DNA from: Cylicocyclus nassatus
Lineage: Eukaryota; Nematoda; Chromadorea; Rhabditida; Strongylidae
Length of the DNA stretch: 64,000 nucleotides
Assembly: GCA_958299035.1 (NCBI GenBank)
Contig: CATQJL010000112.1
Location: 9,462,880-9,526,879, forward strand
Direction of reading: 5' to 3'
Below the pieces are notes generated by a model, which was not told the origin of the DNA, ran no database searches, and worked only from the letters and a program-made list of their open reading frames with translations. Below, in pieces: positions 38,581 to 50,099 of the stretch. Made by a program: the position numbers and the translations under genes. Positions within the stretch are counted from its first letter, which is position 1. The number at the start of each line of letters is the position of its first letter.

Positions 38581-40530
38581 TGTCGAGTCCGCTTAAACGC
38601 TTTTAGAATACTATTTACATCATTCTAAGGCTTTTACATGCACTTCAAAGGATACAGTCTGGAATTCAAAAAAAAAGCAACGAACCCTTGGATGCTCGAC
38701 TACGAGCTAAGTTAAAGATCGAAATTGAAAGAAAAGGATTGCTCATAACACATGGGTTGTTTTGAGTTACGTTATCTAAGGCAGTACTCTGAATTAGCCT
38801 TTCCCCTAAAAGATAGATCTTTGGACGAAGAAAAAGTCGTACCAAAAAAGTTCAAAAATTCCCCAACTTTTTGATATTTGCGCGAGACCGCTCTTCTGAA
38901 TAAGGCCCGCATGGACGTACATCCTCGCTGAGGAGGGGTCTCTATCCTCAGGATAACGATATCTCTTCCCTGTACCCAAAGCGGGGATGGTGTGATTGCG
39001 GTAGTTGCATCTACCTCAGGCTACCACAAAACTCTCCAGAAAAGTTATTTTCGGTCAAATCTTGTGTACCGGGATGGCTTTTGGGACAAAAGGTACAAAA
39101 TTTAAAAGAGTTCTGATTCCGCGTGTCTATGTCCCTTTCTCCCTTTCATCCCTCTCATATATCCCTCTCTCCTTTGCTCTCTCTTCTTTTCCCTATTACT
39201 GTTTTCGAAGGTACTCAGTACTTGCTGACAGTTAGTAATAACGTTGATTTTTGCATTACTTCAAGTCTATTTAGCAGTTCGCTATAAGTTCCTCGCAATT
39301 ATGTTATTCCGATGTACTTTCCCACAAAAGATTTCGTGAGTGTGCAGCACTTTGTAGTTTCCGGGGGTTTCTCAACGTTTGTCAGTCACGCCTCTGAAGT
39401 ATACTTCTTTCGCTGCATCAAATTCAGTATTTGATTTCAGAGGTATCGATCGATCAAACCCCATTGGAGATCCCTTTCCCTCCCTCACTCGAACCTCGTA
39501 TGCACGAATGTAACTCAACAATGCGCGGGGGGGGGCGACATTCCCTACGATGGAGGGGGGTTCGATGGTACAGATCATGCCAGAGAAGCGAATGTTCTGG
39601 TTTCAGTCAGTTATTACAAGGCATTACGTTCAATTTGACGAAAGAGTTTCCTTGAAAGCCGGTTCCTCTCCCAGCGGCCTGTATTGCAAATTTGCCTCTC
39701 TCTTATGTATTCGCTTCTCGCGAAGAAACCCTAGCATTTATCTGCTAACTTTGATTATTTGTAAGAGTTTCTAATCATTTACGAGATTTGTGCGTTTTAC
39801 ATATAACATGACAGTTTTACTCATATAGGCTGATCAAATATACTATAACTATCATATTATATCATATATTGTCTTTATCTTGTTAACTTAATGAGGATGC
39901 TTTCAAGAAAAAAAAAACTAAAAATTAGCAAATTTGCCTATTTCTGAGGAGAGATTCTTTGGGTAGTGATCTCCTCCCCAGCGTTCACTTCGTACATAGC
40001 GTGGATGGCCGCTGGTCATTACCTTGGGTAATGGACGATAATTGCTTATAGCTACAGCCTTCATGGAAAGCTGGCACAATTTGCAGCTCCCCCCCCCTTT
40101 TTTTTGGCACTATACTACCAATTCCCGCACTGACATCTTAACTACTACACATTGTCGAACATCTTTACGCTGAACTGGGGAGCATGGGCCAAAGTGAGTA
40201 GCATTCATGACAACAGCAGAATATAGTGGGCGTGAAAAATATCATTTTCGGTGCGTTAGTGCAGTCAACAGACGCGCATATCGAAACGCCTGATTATTGC
40301 GATGACGGAATGAAGGTGAATAGCTTGTCAAAAGATGAAAAAAGAGAAATAATAACTAAGAAAAGCGGAAGCGAACTGATTTCCTCGCTCGATCCCCACT
40401 GTGCATGAAGGGGTTCTCTTCCCCTAGTCCCAGGGATCCCTTCGCCGATAATGTCTGTGTGCATACGGAGGTTCGCGTGGGGAGGGTAGGGAAGCTCCAG
40501 TGTGGATCATTTCGATAGTAAGGGCCCATG
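38581..40530. other. Intergenic, nothing recognised
   Basis: Low-complexity runs (for example the CTCTC-rich 39,130-39,200, and G or C runs near 39,528 and 40,088). Short frames lack splice context. No element ends with matching duplications were found. Confidence 0.5.
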
Positions 40531-41225
40531 CATTAACATCCGCGCTAGGAAGTGGATCGCAGCTCAAAAAAAGCTTCATTTCCTACAGGTCCAGATATCT
40601 GGATTTTAGGCTGTCTCCCTATCCAAAAGTATTCCTACTATCCTCCACTATGAACTAGTGAACAGCACCGAGGAGCTGTACAAACCGCATTTTTAGGCTT
40701 ATCGTATGATCCCGGCGGCCGACCGTCTTTTCTTCAACGTCATTTTTCCTTCTTCGAAGTTGACGAGAACCTTACAAAGTTGTACTGATTGATTGATTCA
40801 ACAGTGCTAAGCATGCTCCTAATAAGAACAAATGAGTTTTTTGGAAAATCGATTTTTTCGATGAACCCTTTGACTTATGGTCTATCGCAAATTTCATAAC
40901 TATACATCAATTGTTCTTATCAGCATCAGCTTAGATAATCAACTTTGAAGGTTTTCTTAGCTTCGAAGAAAGAAATATGATTTTGAAGAAAAGACGGTTG
41001 GCAGCCGGGGATCATCAGGGGATAACATAAAAACATAAAAAATGCGGCTTGTACAGCTTCTCGCTCGTGTTCAATATGTTCATAGTGAAAGATAATAGGG
41101 ATACTTACGATAGGTAGACAGCGTGAAATCTATAAGTTCGGAGCTTTGAAATATGAACTTTCTGTTGAGCTGCAGTCCCCTTCCGGTAGAAGGGTTAACG
41201 CATGCGGCTTTGAAACGCCACCCAT
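40531..41225. repeat. Foldback repeat, family FB1 (copy 2)
   Basis: Counterpart of 1-545: GCATGCATTAACA-type start, GATCGCAGCTCA, CACTATGAA, then the inverse order (TTCATAGTGAAAGAT near 41,080 and TGAGCTGCAG near 41,167; CGCATGCGG near 41,202). The centre differs (a pair of AAAATCGATTTT-type palindromes). Confidence 0.65.
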
Positions 41226-42530
41226 ACCCGCGGGAATTTACGTGCATACGGGCCTAATGGTGGCCTGGAGCAAGTAGATGTGTTACTTCAGACATTTCCG
41301 GGATTTCTACATAACGCTGCTCACAGGAATATTATATACATGTAAACTTTGATGTTATACGAAGCCAGTTGTTTATCAGCACTACTTTTGATCCAGGCTC
41401 ATGAAAGAAGACATTGGAACATATTAGTTGTGTAAATGGCAACATGCACAAAGTGCATCTCATGTTCAACAAGTTCTATAATACGTCTTGGTTTTTTACC
41501 CCAGAAACGATTCCCGGCTTGATCCAAGTGGTAAACCGGGAAGGTAAGCCCTGATCCTAAGCCGATGCCTTGCTTAAAATGCTGCAATGGGGTGGGAGCC
41601 CATTTGGACGCCGCTGATCTAAGAAGTTGCTCCTGTTAGACACCTATACTGAATTAAATGTGCGCCGATAGTGATGCAGTGCTCGGTGAATTTATACGAA
41701 CTAGTAAATTTAAGGGTTTGATGCCCTTGTGATGCCAACGATACGCGTAGAAATAGCGGGCGCAAAACTTGCAAAAATGCATTCAAAATGGCCATTTTCA
41801 CATTAACGTCGACATAAAATGCAGGACAGTATTTTTTGCGCAGCGATATCAGCGCTGCAGGGACATTGTAACAAGCGGTCAAACCGCTAGAGTGTAGTCA
41901 AGCTACAAGGTTACAAATCGATAGTCTTCAATCGATAGTCAGTTAATGTGAGACAGGAATTCCTAGGGGAGACGGTCGAATGGCGCCTATTGATCGGCTG
42001 TCTCTAATCAAAAAATGCGGAGAAAAAGTGCAAATGAATTTTTTATTTCCTTTCGATTCCAACTATGTGATCCTCCACTACACTTCCTGACATGTGGACA
42101 AGCTTTTAGCGTCTAAAAAGCTTTGCTTTCATGGAGTATGAGTTCAGTCCAGCAATGGAGCCCGCCGCAACGCGCGCCTTTCGACATACACCCAATTCCT
42201 AGTGCCCTGCCTACTCTTTCGAGTTCTCGAACACTAACTCCGTAAGTTACCTGCGATACGCATGGCAATTCTCTGTTCAGTTTTTTTTATTTTTTTCTAA
42301 ATCATAAACCAGCGTCTGTTGATAGGCCATATAATAAGAAACTAAAGCCCAATACAAGGTTGCGAATATGTATGCTTTTAGTGAACAGAAGTTTTGAGAC
42401 AAGCTACGCTTTTGAGTGCGATTTGGAATAAAACACACAGGGTTCCATTTGCCTTACCACTCCCGCTGGACCACTGTAAAAATGCCTCAATGCACGCTTA
42501 CATTCATTTCTTTAAGTGAAACAACATCAG
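41226..42530. other. No gene assigned
   Basis: A minus-strand frame at 41,399-41,587 (DQAGNRFWGKKPRRIIELVE) is slightly like the C-terminal part of Tc1-type transposases, but too weak to call. The rest has no supported exon. Confidence 0.4.
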
Positions 42531-42727
42531 GGTCGGTAGTAATCTGCTCGAAACTCCGAGTTTGAAGCTCCGCGTTAACTCAGAGATAACTCTGAGTTCC
42601 GTTTTTGAAACTCTGAGTTACGCTTATTGAAACTCTGAGTTCCGTTCGTACTTCCGAATTCCAACTCTCAAGCTCGGAGTTTCGCTTTGAGGAGCTGTTA
42701 AGCACTTTGCTGCAAAAGCGACGTTAA

Positions 42728-42797
42728 AGTAGGGACTCGAACCTGTATGGTCTAGCGTAAAGACCCTATCACTAAACCGCTAGACCATGACACACCC
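42728..42797 (-). other. tRNA-like pol III promoter remnant inside R2
   Basis: On the minus strand TGGTCTAGCGG fits the A-box consensus. GGTTCGAGTCC is a perfect B box about 44 bases later, and GGTCT-TTACGCT-AGACC could be an anticodon stem-loop (ACG). The T stem pairs poorly, so this is not a good tRNA gene. A partial copy (A box only) occurs at 550-590 in R2 copy A. It suggests a tRNA-derived, SINE-like component. Confidence 0.4.
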
Positions 42798-43751
42798 ATG
42801 AACCTCGAAATTGCTTTGCCATAATGTACTCACTCATTCCATTAACACCTAGCAGGTCAAAACAAGTTATACCAAAGCCTCACTCATTTCCATTTCTATC
42901 GGGCAGTGATGGTTTATCAAGAGGATTGGTCTTTTGCGCAGCTGAAAGCTTCAAACAATAGAGAAAGCGGATGGCATACGCAATGATAAGAATTGAATAT
43001 TAGGATTTGCGCACAGAACAAATCCTCTGGGCAAAGTTTGCCCTTCCATGATTTCGTCTTACTTACCGTATACCTACCGTAACCGTTTCATATGTCACCA
43101 GTGTATGTAGAGATAGATTGTCCGTAATCTATCCCGAATAACTCCAGTGTACCAAATTTCGGCTGATTCCGCCGCTTTAATTCATCTACCGTAAACCTAC
43201 CGTAACCCCGTCAGATGACACTGCAGTATAATATACATGTCATATTCGTTATCGGCGCCCCGAATAACCCCAGTGTACCAAGTTTCGATCAGTTTCGTGA
43301 TTTTCTCCCATCTACCGTAAACCTATCGTAACACCTCTACATGACCCCATAGTGAAAAATGGATACCATATGCGTGACCAGCGCACCGAATAACCCCCTG
43401 GGCCAACTTTTTACAAAATTTCAAAATTTTGTAAAGCACTGCGCACCACGATACCCCCATCATGCCTGCTTAAAATACGAGCAAAATGTACCCCGGAAGA
43501 CTTTTTAGCTGCCCCTCTTCTTTTGCGCGCTATTTCTCTTTCTCTGACCAAACTCAGAGTTATCGCAGACACTAGTTGCGCGTTTGGTGGCGCTGTTTCT
43601 TGTGCAGGACGATTTGGACAATGTTGCGCTACTAGGAATAAACTACGTGTTAAGGAGAATCCTGCCATATCATCGCTTTCCGGATTTGATCTGTTCAAAC
43701 ACCTGTTAAAGGGGTCAAAAAGTTGCGCGTTAGCTCAGAGATAACTCAGAG

Positions 43752-44073
43752 CAGGGCCTGGCACCAGCTGGCACGGGGCAAGCTGGATATCGTTTTTGGG
43801 GCAAAAAGCAAAGGGGGTTTCGTTTTTGTGGGCGAAGACATACGCAAAATTGGCGGCGACGACCTTTTTTTTTTTTTTTTTTTTTTTTAGTCGACGTTTC
43901 GTTTTTTGGGGGATTTTGGGGATTTTTTTAGGATTTTAGGGGGGATATCGTTGAGGATCAAAGGGGACTTCGTAAAATTTCCCAAAAGTCAAGGGGGACT
44001 TCGTAAAAATTGGCAAATTTCAAAGGGGACTTCGTTTTCAAAATTCCCTGGTGCCAGCTCGTGCCGAGCCCTG
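43752..44073. mobile_element. 322-bp hAT-like MITE, same family as the 5.2-kb element
   Basis: The ends are CAGGGCCTGGCAC and GTGCCGAGCCCTG with a perfect 8-bp duplication ACTCAGAG (43,744-43,751 and 44,074-44,081). The left subterminal region (GGGGCAAAAAGCAAAGGGGG) matches the inverted right side of 8,587-13,771. The right one (repeated AAGGGGACTTCGT units) matches its inverted left side. A poly-T run is in the middle. Confidence 0.9.
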
Positions 44074-44720
44074 ACTCAGAGTTAACTCTGAGTTATAACT
44101 CTGAGTTTCGATAGGTTTACTACCGACCCAGATGTCTTCATTTTCGCTTGATTCTTCCTACTTGACATTTCACTTTCAGTGCAATGTGACTGACTCTTTC
44201 TAACGTCGAGATGTGTTGGTGGCCGATAAAACTGATCTGATAAAACGCAAAAACCTTTATGCTACTAGAAGAGAATTATATTGGGAGACTAGGATACGGG
44301 CTTCGGAGCGAAAACGGCAATCGTCTCAATGGGCTTTCCTTCGCCGCACTACTTTTCCAAGGAAATTCCTTCATGAAGAGAGAATATCACCGGTGGAAAT
44401 AGGAATCGCCCAACGGAACGACTCATGCTGAGATCGACCACAAACTTCCCAGCCAATGGTGGAATTTGCTCGATGTCTCAACTACCTTGTGAAATTCCGA
44501 GGTGAACAAGTTCGAATGTGAGGCTTCAGTAGACTTGGGCCACAATCCTTCAAAAAGTCAGCTGCCTGAGCTTTTCAATCCTTTTACCTAACTCAGTTGA
44601 CTTGATTAGTGCAGGACTGATATGTGTCCTAAGTGCAAACACGGTTCTTGCCACAATATCTAATCCATACTCTTCTCCAGGAAAAAATATGGGTTTTGGA
44701 ACAGTCTGATGGAATATCAT

Positions 44721-45427
44721 CTTAGGCCTAAGGCATACCTCACGCGATTCGGCCGAATCGCCACTTTTACGCGACTTGGCGATTTGCCAGATTTCTACAG
44801 ATTTATCGTGCGCGCTTCTCGAACGCATAGGCGGGTAGCTTGTTTAAGTTGTTGTAAATAGAGAAGGTTCTGACCAAAGGAAGCGCACTAAGACGAATGA
44901 CAACGAGTCGCTGTTACGCCAAATCGCGTAGCGACCGGAATCGCGGTCTTAGGCCTTAAGGGCCGGGCATACTTCACGCGATTGCAGTCGCGACGCGATT
45001 TGGCAATATTCCAACTGTTTATAGCTCGCTGTAAACACCTTTCAAATGTAGAGAAGATAGGGCATTTTATCAAGCCATGTAAGTTATACACACTATGCAT
45101 GTGCAGTTTGCTAGTGTTGAATCTGAAGAATTCTGGCGAATTGCCAAATCGCGTCGCGACTGAAATCGCCTGAAGTATGCCCGGCCCCTTAGGCGTGGGA
45201 GTACCTCACGCGATTTCAGTCGCCACGCGTCTGGCAATTTGGCGAACGTCTTCAAATCCAATACTGGCAAACCCCAAAAGCGCAGCATGTATAACTTTTG
45301 TAAGTTTATAAAATGCCCTGTCTTCCTCCGTACATTCAGAACAACTCCTTACGATAAGTTATGAACAGTTGTAGTATAGCCAAATCGCTCGCGACTGAAA
45401 TCGCGTGAGGTATGCCCAGGGCCTTAT
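44721..45427. repeat. Three adjacent foldback MITEs
   Basis: About 44,721-44,958, 44,953-45,193 and 45,190-45,427. Each begins with a GGCATACCTCACGCGATT-like arm (the first and third best) and ends with its inverse (AATCGC, then GAGGTATGCCC). The inner part of the arms is CGCGACGCGATTTGGCAA. They lie almost end to end. A degraded relative is near 55,300-55,350. Confidence 0.75.
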
Positions 45428-45568
45428 GGACTAAAACATGCGAAGAATGAAGAAAGAAACGCAAGAATTTAGATCCTTATTTCTTTCCATTAAGCACAGT
45501 AGGAGTTTAGCGGCACTACCGTTGCGCTGCTGTTATCGCTGCGAGTGCTGTGTCAATGATGTTATGAC

Positions 45569-46672
45569 CAGGGTTGAGCGTGGGGTCAGGCGCGCCCGAC
45601 CTGGGGGGGTCGTACTGGGGTAAGACAGAGGGGGGGGGGGTCGTGATTAGGAATCGAATTCGTTCGATTGAGGAGATACTACGATTAAGGTGAAGAAGAA
45701 AAGCGCTAGTTTAGTGGATATCGCGACCTCACTAGTACTGAAGGAATGAACGGTCTCAAACAGCATACTGATTGATTCCACAATCGAAGTTTCGGCCAAA
45801 ACTCAAATCTTCATCTTCTACCTTGACATATTATAAATTCATCAAGGAAGCTTGCTGTGTGAAATGGGTATCATTTCCGAGCACGTCAGATTACCTCTAT
45901 GAGCCCTACAAACCATTATTTACTGCATTATCTAATGTTTCTCAACGACTAAAAAGCGTGATTTTCAAACATGATTAACTTGTTTTCAAAAAAAGTCAAT
46001 TTTTTTGTACTCGTAACAAAGTATTGTTCCCTACTAGTCTAATCTAAAAATCGCGCTTTGTATCGCTTGCAAATAGTGCAGTAAGAAATAATGCCAAAAT
46101 TCCGACCGGCGCGTTTTTCGCCATGACTGCTTCAACTTCACGGATTACCACAAGGCCGAAACAAGTCGAATACTGTGGAATCTTCGAGGGTTGTGCTAGC
46201 GATTCACATAAAACTTGAATAAAAAAGCTTTTTCAATGATAAAGTTAATCGGGTCAGGCGCAACCCCACAAAAGGTCAGGCCGCCTGAGCTTTTGAGGGG
46301 TTGCGCCTGACCCGATTAACTTGTTTTCAAAATCTAAAAATCGCTCCATTTCTGCTATGAGTATTGAACTCAAAGCCTCTTCTTGCAATACTGCAAATTT
46401 GGAGCCAAACAATACACCCCTGTGGGAATTATAGCTCTAAAAGTTGGGCTATCCAAAATCCAAAACTTGCCGTCAAGTTGCGTGTGCTGTGCAATCGCAG
46501 AAAGTCGACCTACAGACCTCCAAAAAACAAGAACCTCCCAAAAACGGCTGATCTCTTCGGATTATCACAGCCTGAGGTCCTGGAGGTGAAGCAGGGGGGT
46601 CGTTTAGGGGCTTTCACTGGGGGGGGGGGGTCGTTTTGGAAAGACTTGTGCCTGACCTCTTGCTCAACCCTG
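45569..46672. mobile_element. hAT-like element with 8-bp duplication GTTATGAC
   Basis: The ends are CAGGGTTGAGCGTGGGGTCA and the inverse (ACCTCTTGCTCAACCCTG ending 46,672). The duplication GTTATGAC is perfect (45,561-45,568 and 46,673-46,680). It is 1,104 bp. Subterminal G runs (GGGGGTCGT) occur on both sides. The plus-strand frame starting 46,364 runs out through the right end and is not a transposase. Confidence 0.85.
46244..46320. repeat. Perfect hairpin, 24-bp arms
   Basis: GTTAATCGGGTCAGGCGCAA plus CCCC at 46,244-46,267 is exactly inverted at 46,297-46,320. The 29-base loop contains GGTCAGGCCGCCTGAGC, a further partial palindrome. It lies inside the hAT-like element and shares GGTCAGGCG with that element's end. 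Confidence 0.8.
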
Positions 46673-46688
46673 GTTATGACTGACAGTA

Positions 46689-46821
46689 AAGTCTCATATT
46701 TTTCAGTGGATTCTAGTGGTTTCCATCTTTTTGGCGGCGGTGATAGCAGTAAGAGCAGTAGTAGTAACAGCAGTAATAGCGGTTGCAACAGTGACAATGA
46801 TGGCAGTTTATTGTACGGTTA
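46689..46821 (+). CDS. Serine/asparagine-rich open frame next to the hAT-like element
   Basis: The frame reads on from the element into host sequence (FHLFGGGDSSKSSSS, then SNSGCNSDNDGSLLYG and stop). If the element and one duplication are removed, it joins in frame to the sequence before 45,568 (CCVNDVMT). The repeated AGTAGTAAC-like codons are microsatellite-like, so this may be simple-sequence expansion, not a real exon. Confidence 0.25.
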
Positions 46822-47173
46822 AATCCTGAGAGGATTTGGAAGTTATAAGAGAAAGTAGTTATCTTTCAGGTAGGTGTCAGGTAAAAGGTCGCATGTCGAA
46901 TTGTGTGCTTTACCCCAGGCTTGTTTCTGCTGAGAAGCAATAGAAGAACAAGTTTAAGCTTGTCAATCATAATTGTGCAAAGCTCGATCAACGATTCTTT
47001 TCTTCTCCTAATAAACGATAGTTCATTTCGTACTTCCAACAATGGTGGACGCTTCTTTTGAGGATTTGTGGTTTGAATTTGCTGAAGAGCCAATACTTCC
47101 GTGGTCGGAGACGGCAATACCAGGTATGGGCGGAGTAACATTTGTCAGTCATTGAAACTAGATTGAAGTGAAT

Positions 47174-48265
47174 ATGCTTCTATCCGTCTTAATTGTGACT
47201 GGGTTACTTTACGCTCTGATAAGAAAAAATGAGCAGATCGAGGAGGAGGAAGAAGTCAGGGTAAGGCCATCTTCTATTTTTGTCGACTTACGGAATAAAC
47301 GCAAGTTTGTCTCAAGCGCGCTCGTAAGGTAATAGCTGTGAGCCTGGCGCTTGGGAATTGCTACCCGTTTCTTCGGGCCACTTAAAAAATGACAAATGCC
47401 CGAATAAGCGAGCGGAGTCACTTTAAATTGAATCGGATATTGATCGAATAATCGAAAAGAACGTTGATGTGAAGAGGGTATCAATCTAAAAAACCTAACC
47501 TTCTATCATTAGTGATGGCGGCCTGCGGGAATGATCCCGCGCGACCGTGTCCTAGACTCTGCATCTCTTTCGTGAGCATGCTCTCTGATCATTTGCCCAT
47601 ACTTGGGAGCGCGGAAGACGAGTGCAATCGCTAGCTAAGCCTGGGAACATGATTAGAGAGCAAGTCTACAAAAGAGACACAGAGCCCAGGCGAGGGCGCC
47701 CAAATCGAGCCGCACGAGCCCCCATCACTCCTAATGACACAGAGGATCCATTTGAATGTACTCGACTATTCAATACTTTCCAAACTATAGATATTTGCAC
47801 ATCTTTTCACTATTGAGCATCCCATTCCTTAAGTGATCCATTGCATTATGTTAAACCTAACTGAATGCTCACTTGCGTATCCAAATAAAACATTGTATGA
47901 AATTTGAGATTCGATTACTGCAAAGTTGCGAGTCTGAACAATCCTACGAACAACCAACATTGAACCTCAAACATATTCGATAATTTGTTTAACAAAGAAT
48001 TTCGAATATAATCTATCGTGGAGATAATAGACGAGCACACGATATCACGGCCGGGACTGAGGCCTCTTGCGATAATTGATGTCAGGCAATGTGATTTCCA
48101 ACATGAAAAAGTAGTGCTTTTTAGGTGTTTGAGAGTTTGAAGAAAATGAAGTGGCACCTAGAGGAAGAGATTCTAGAGGAAGCAAAAAAACTCTCCCGAG
48201 AAGAAGATCTCCAACGTCAAAAGAAAAGCAGAAGCAAGTCTAAGTCCAAGTCCAGCCAACGTTAG
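47174..48265 (+). CDS. Small single-pass membrane protein (two exons, 75 residues)
   Basis: Exon 47,174-47,260 (donor AGG|GTAAGG) and exon 48,125-48,265 (acceptor TTTTTAG) join in phase with a TAG stop. The protein starts with one hydrophobic helix (LLSVLIVTGLLYALI), then an acidic patch (EQIEEEEEV), a helical region (KKMKWHLEEEILEEAKKL) and a basic tail (KKSRSKSKSKSSQR). The layout suggests a type III membrane protein with a charged cytosolic tail. I do not recognise the family. An upstream frame at 47,042-47,122 (MVDASFEDLWFEFAEEP) could be an extra 5' exon, but it is in no obvious splice relation. The intron contains a GAGCATGCTCTCTGATCA dispersed repeat. Confidence 0.55.
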
Positions 48266-48886
48266 AAGAAAAGCAAAAGCCATGAGAAAAAGTAGAAAGA
48301 TATTTGCATGTGATAAATCAATTAGATTTGACTGGCGATGTGCATAAAATGGTTAATATACGTACAGGCAATTTTTTTTTTATAAGAATGAGCTATAACA
48401 TAAATGTCCATGTCGCAGAAATCTGAACCATTCTTGCGGCCGCTCTATGCACCTCGTCCCACAGTCACTCGAAGGCGGCTTTCAGGTCAGTCACGAGGGA
48501 ACGCAATCGGAAACTGATTTTGAGTTTCTAACTAAGACACCGCCCGAGCGGCAGCGCATGTGGTGCACTCGCCGTCAAGATATCCACGCCTAACCCAGAC
48601 CGCGTACCGTACTTGGTAAACGACTTGCCTTGGTCTGCATGCTATGGGGTGTGGAGCCACCGCTCTCGTGATGTTTTCAGTCCTTTCCGCGTGAAGTGCA
48701 ATTCTGTTTGATACGGAGGAGACAAGTGATCGAACGTTGCCTTCGTTTAGTTACCTATTTTTGCTCTATCATTGCAATTGTTCTCGCTAACAAAAAAGGC
48801 TGTGTTCGTACATGTGGCGCACTCCTGCGGCAAGAAATATGGGGAAATGCAAATGTTTGTGGATCAGTCCTACCTGCAAAGTATCT

Positions 48887-49081
48887 CTCACGTATCGTGC
48901 ATCCCCCAGAATTGTTCCCATATGAACCATCAACTTGTATGCCTTTCGATCGTTTTAACACGTTAATCCAGCAAATTTAAGGTGCTTATTTAAACTTACA
49001 TGTTAAAACGATCGAAAGATAGCCACGTTGACGGAATATGGGAACAATTCTGGGAGATGCACCATATGCGAGAGAGCTGCA
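48887..49081. repeat. Inverted repeat with about 75-bp arms
   Basis: 48,887-48,962 (CAGAATTGTTCCCATATGAA, then CGATCGTTTTAACA) pairs with 48,999-49,081 (TGTTAAAACGATCGAAAG, then ATATGGGAACAATTCTGG). The loop is about 36 bases. No terminal duplication was recognised. Confidence 0.75.
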
Positions 49082-49192
49082 CTAGAATGCACTTTGAGAT
49101 AAGACGACCTAGAATATTTTTGAAGCGAACCAAAGTAAACCTGCACGGCGATTGTTGTCCTTTCATACACATTTTAGTTGTTTATTTGATTA

Positions 49193-50099
49193 CCAGTGCG
49201 TCACCTCTGCTTCGCAGAGGCTCGCACTGGCTCTACTATCTAGGCCCTACAGTCTGCCCCAACCCTAACCAGGCCAAAATCGACATGGCGGGAGTCCGCG
49301 CCGCGAGGGTTTCGCGCCACATCTGCGGCTAGCTAGTCTGCTCTCTCCTCGATCTCTTCACTCTCTGCACAGGGCGCGTATGCAGCGCAATCCGCAATGC
49401 GCTCCGAGCGCGCAAATTCAGCCGACGGTTCGGCCTGATCCCGATTGGGGCAGACTGTACTCATTCTCGCATAATGATGGCATTGGTACTCACCGAGCGA
49501 TGCCGACTATCACGAACAAAATATAAACAACTACTCATTCTGAAAGCTTTTTTATGTGAAATCGGTGATTTCGCGTGGATGAGACTTTTTGCAGGAAAAC
49601 AAACGCAAATTTTTATAGGTTTTTGATTTTCCCATGGTCTCGGCACTTGCAATAAAAACAGCAGTCACTGTGAGCTTCATCTTTGTGCAAAAATCTCGTC
49701 AAATGCTCTGGTAAAACCTTGGCAAGTTGACCATTTAAGCAACTATTACTTTTTGGCGCCGTTTTTGTAAAGTAATGAACTTTTGATCACTTTCTTGGGC
49801 CTAAGTTCATGGCTTGCACATTTACTTGGCAAAAACATCCATGACTCTACAAAAAGTGGAATTACGGACCCAATTTTGCGGCCCAAATGCAAAGTGAATC
49901 CGTTTGACACGCAGTTTCTGAGGGATCCACTCAACGAATCTGCTCGTGCTTTTGCGTGTTGGATTTTCATGCGGGTAGCATGCGCTAAGCAAAATTTGAG
50001 CCCAGGAGGTTGGCTGGAACTCGCGCTATGAATTTCGTGACAGACAGACATTCACACACAAAAACACGTAAACACCCTTAGCGCGTTATTATAGTAGGA
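49193..50099 (-). mobile_element. Non-autonomous Helitron, copy 3, carrying a MITE
   Basis: On the minus strand it starts TCCTACTATAATAACG after an A. It has a short mixed tract (GTGTGTGAATGTCTGTCTGTC) and ends with the CCTCTGC-GAA-GCAGAGG hairpin and CTGG, followed by T. Without the 208-bp insertion and its TA it is 697 bp, almost the same as copy 2. Confidence 0.85.
49250..49457. mobile_element. 208-bp MITE with TA duplication inside Helitron copy 3
   Basis: CAGTCTGCCCCAA at the left and TTGGGGCAGACTG at the right, with TA at 49,248-49,249 and 49,458-49,459. The Helitron copy at 17,020 shows the empty site (CTAGGCCCTACTCATTCTCG), which proves insertion and TA duplication. Confidence 0.92.

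Larger units (their letters stand above)
42531..44131. repeat. Dispersed repeat R2 (copy B) with terminal GGGTCGGTAGTAA
   Basis: The ends GGGTCGGTAGTAA (42,531) and TTACTACCGACCC (ending 44,131) are inverted repeats. Next to each lies a cluster of AACTCAGAG/CTCTGAGTT palindromic units (42,560-42,690 and 43,730-44,105). The middle has three diverged tandem units of about 125 bp around ACCGTAAACCTACCGTAAC (43,070-43,395). It carries a tRNA-like segment and is interrupted by the 322-bp hAT-like element. Confidence 0.65.

Noticed and set aside
41399..41587. Possible Tc1-type transposase C-terminus (GNRFWGKKPRRII)
   Set aside because: Only one short weak match; no DDE residues, no flanking ends with TA.
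42728..42797. Functional tRNA-Arg(ACG) gene
   Set aside because: The A and B boxes are good but the T stem hardly pairs and the acceptor stem is not convincing, so it is kept only as a tRNA-like remnant.
43068..43395. Spaced repeat units considered as a CRISPR-like array
   Set aside because: Units are about 125 bp, diverged, without constant short repeats and unique spacers; this is a eukaryotic dispersed repeat.
46364..46822. 152-codon frame starting inside the hAT-like element
   Set aside because: It crosses the element's right end and target duplication, so it cannot be an ancestral gene as it stands; no transposase motif.
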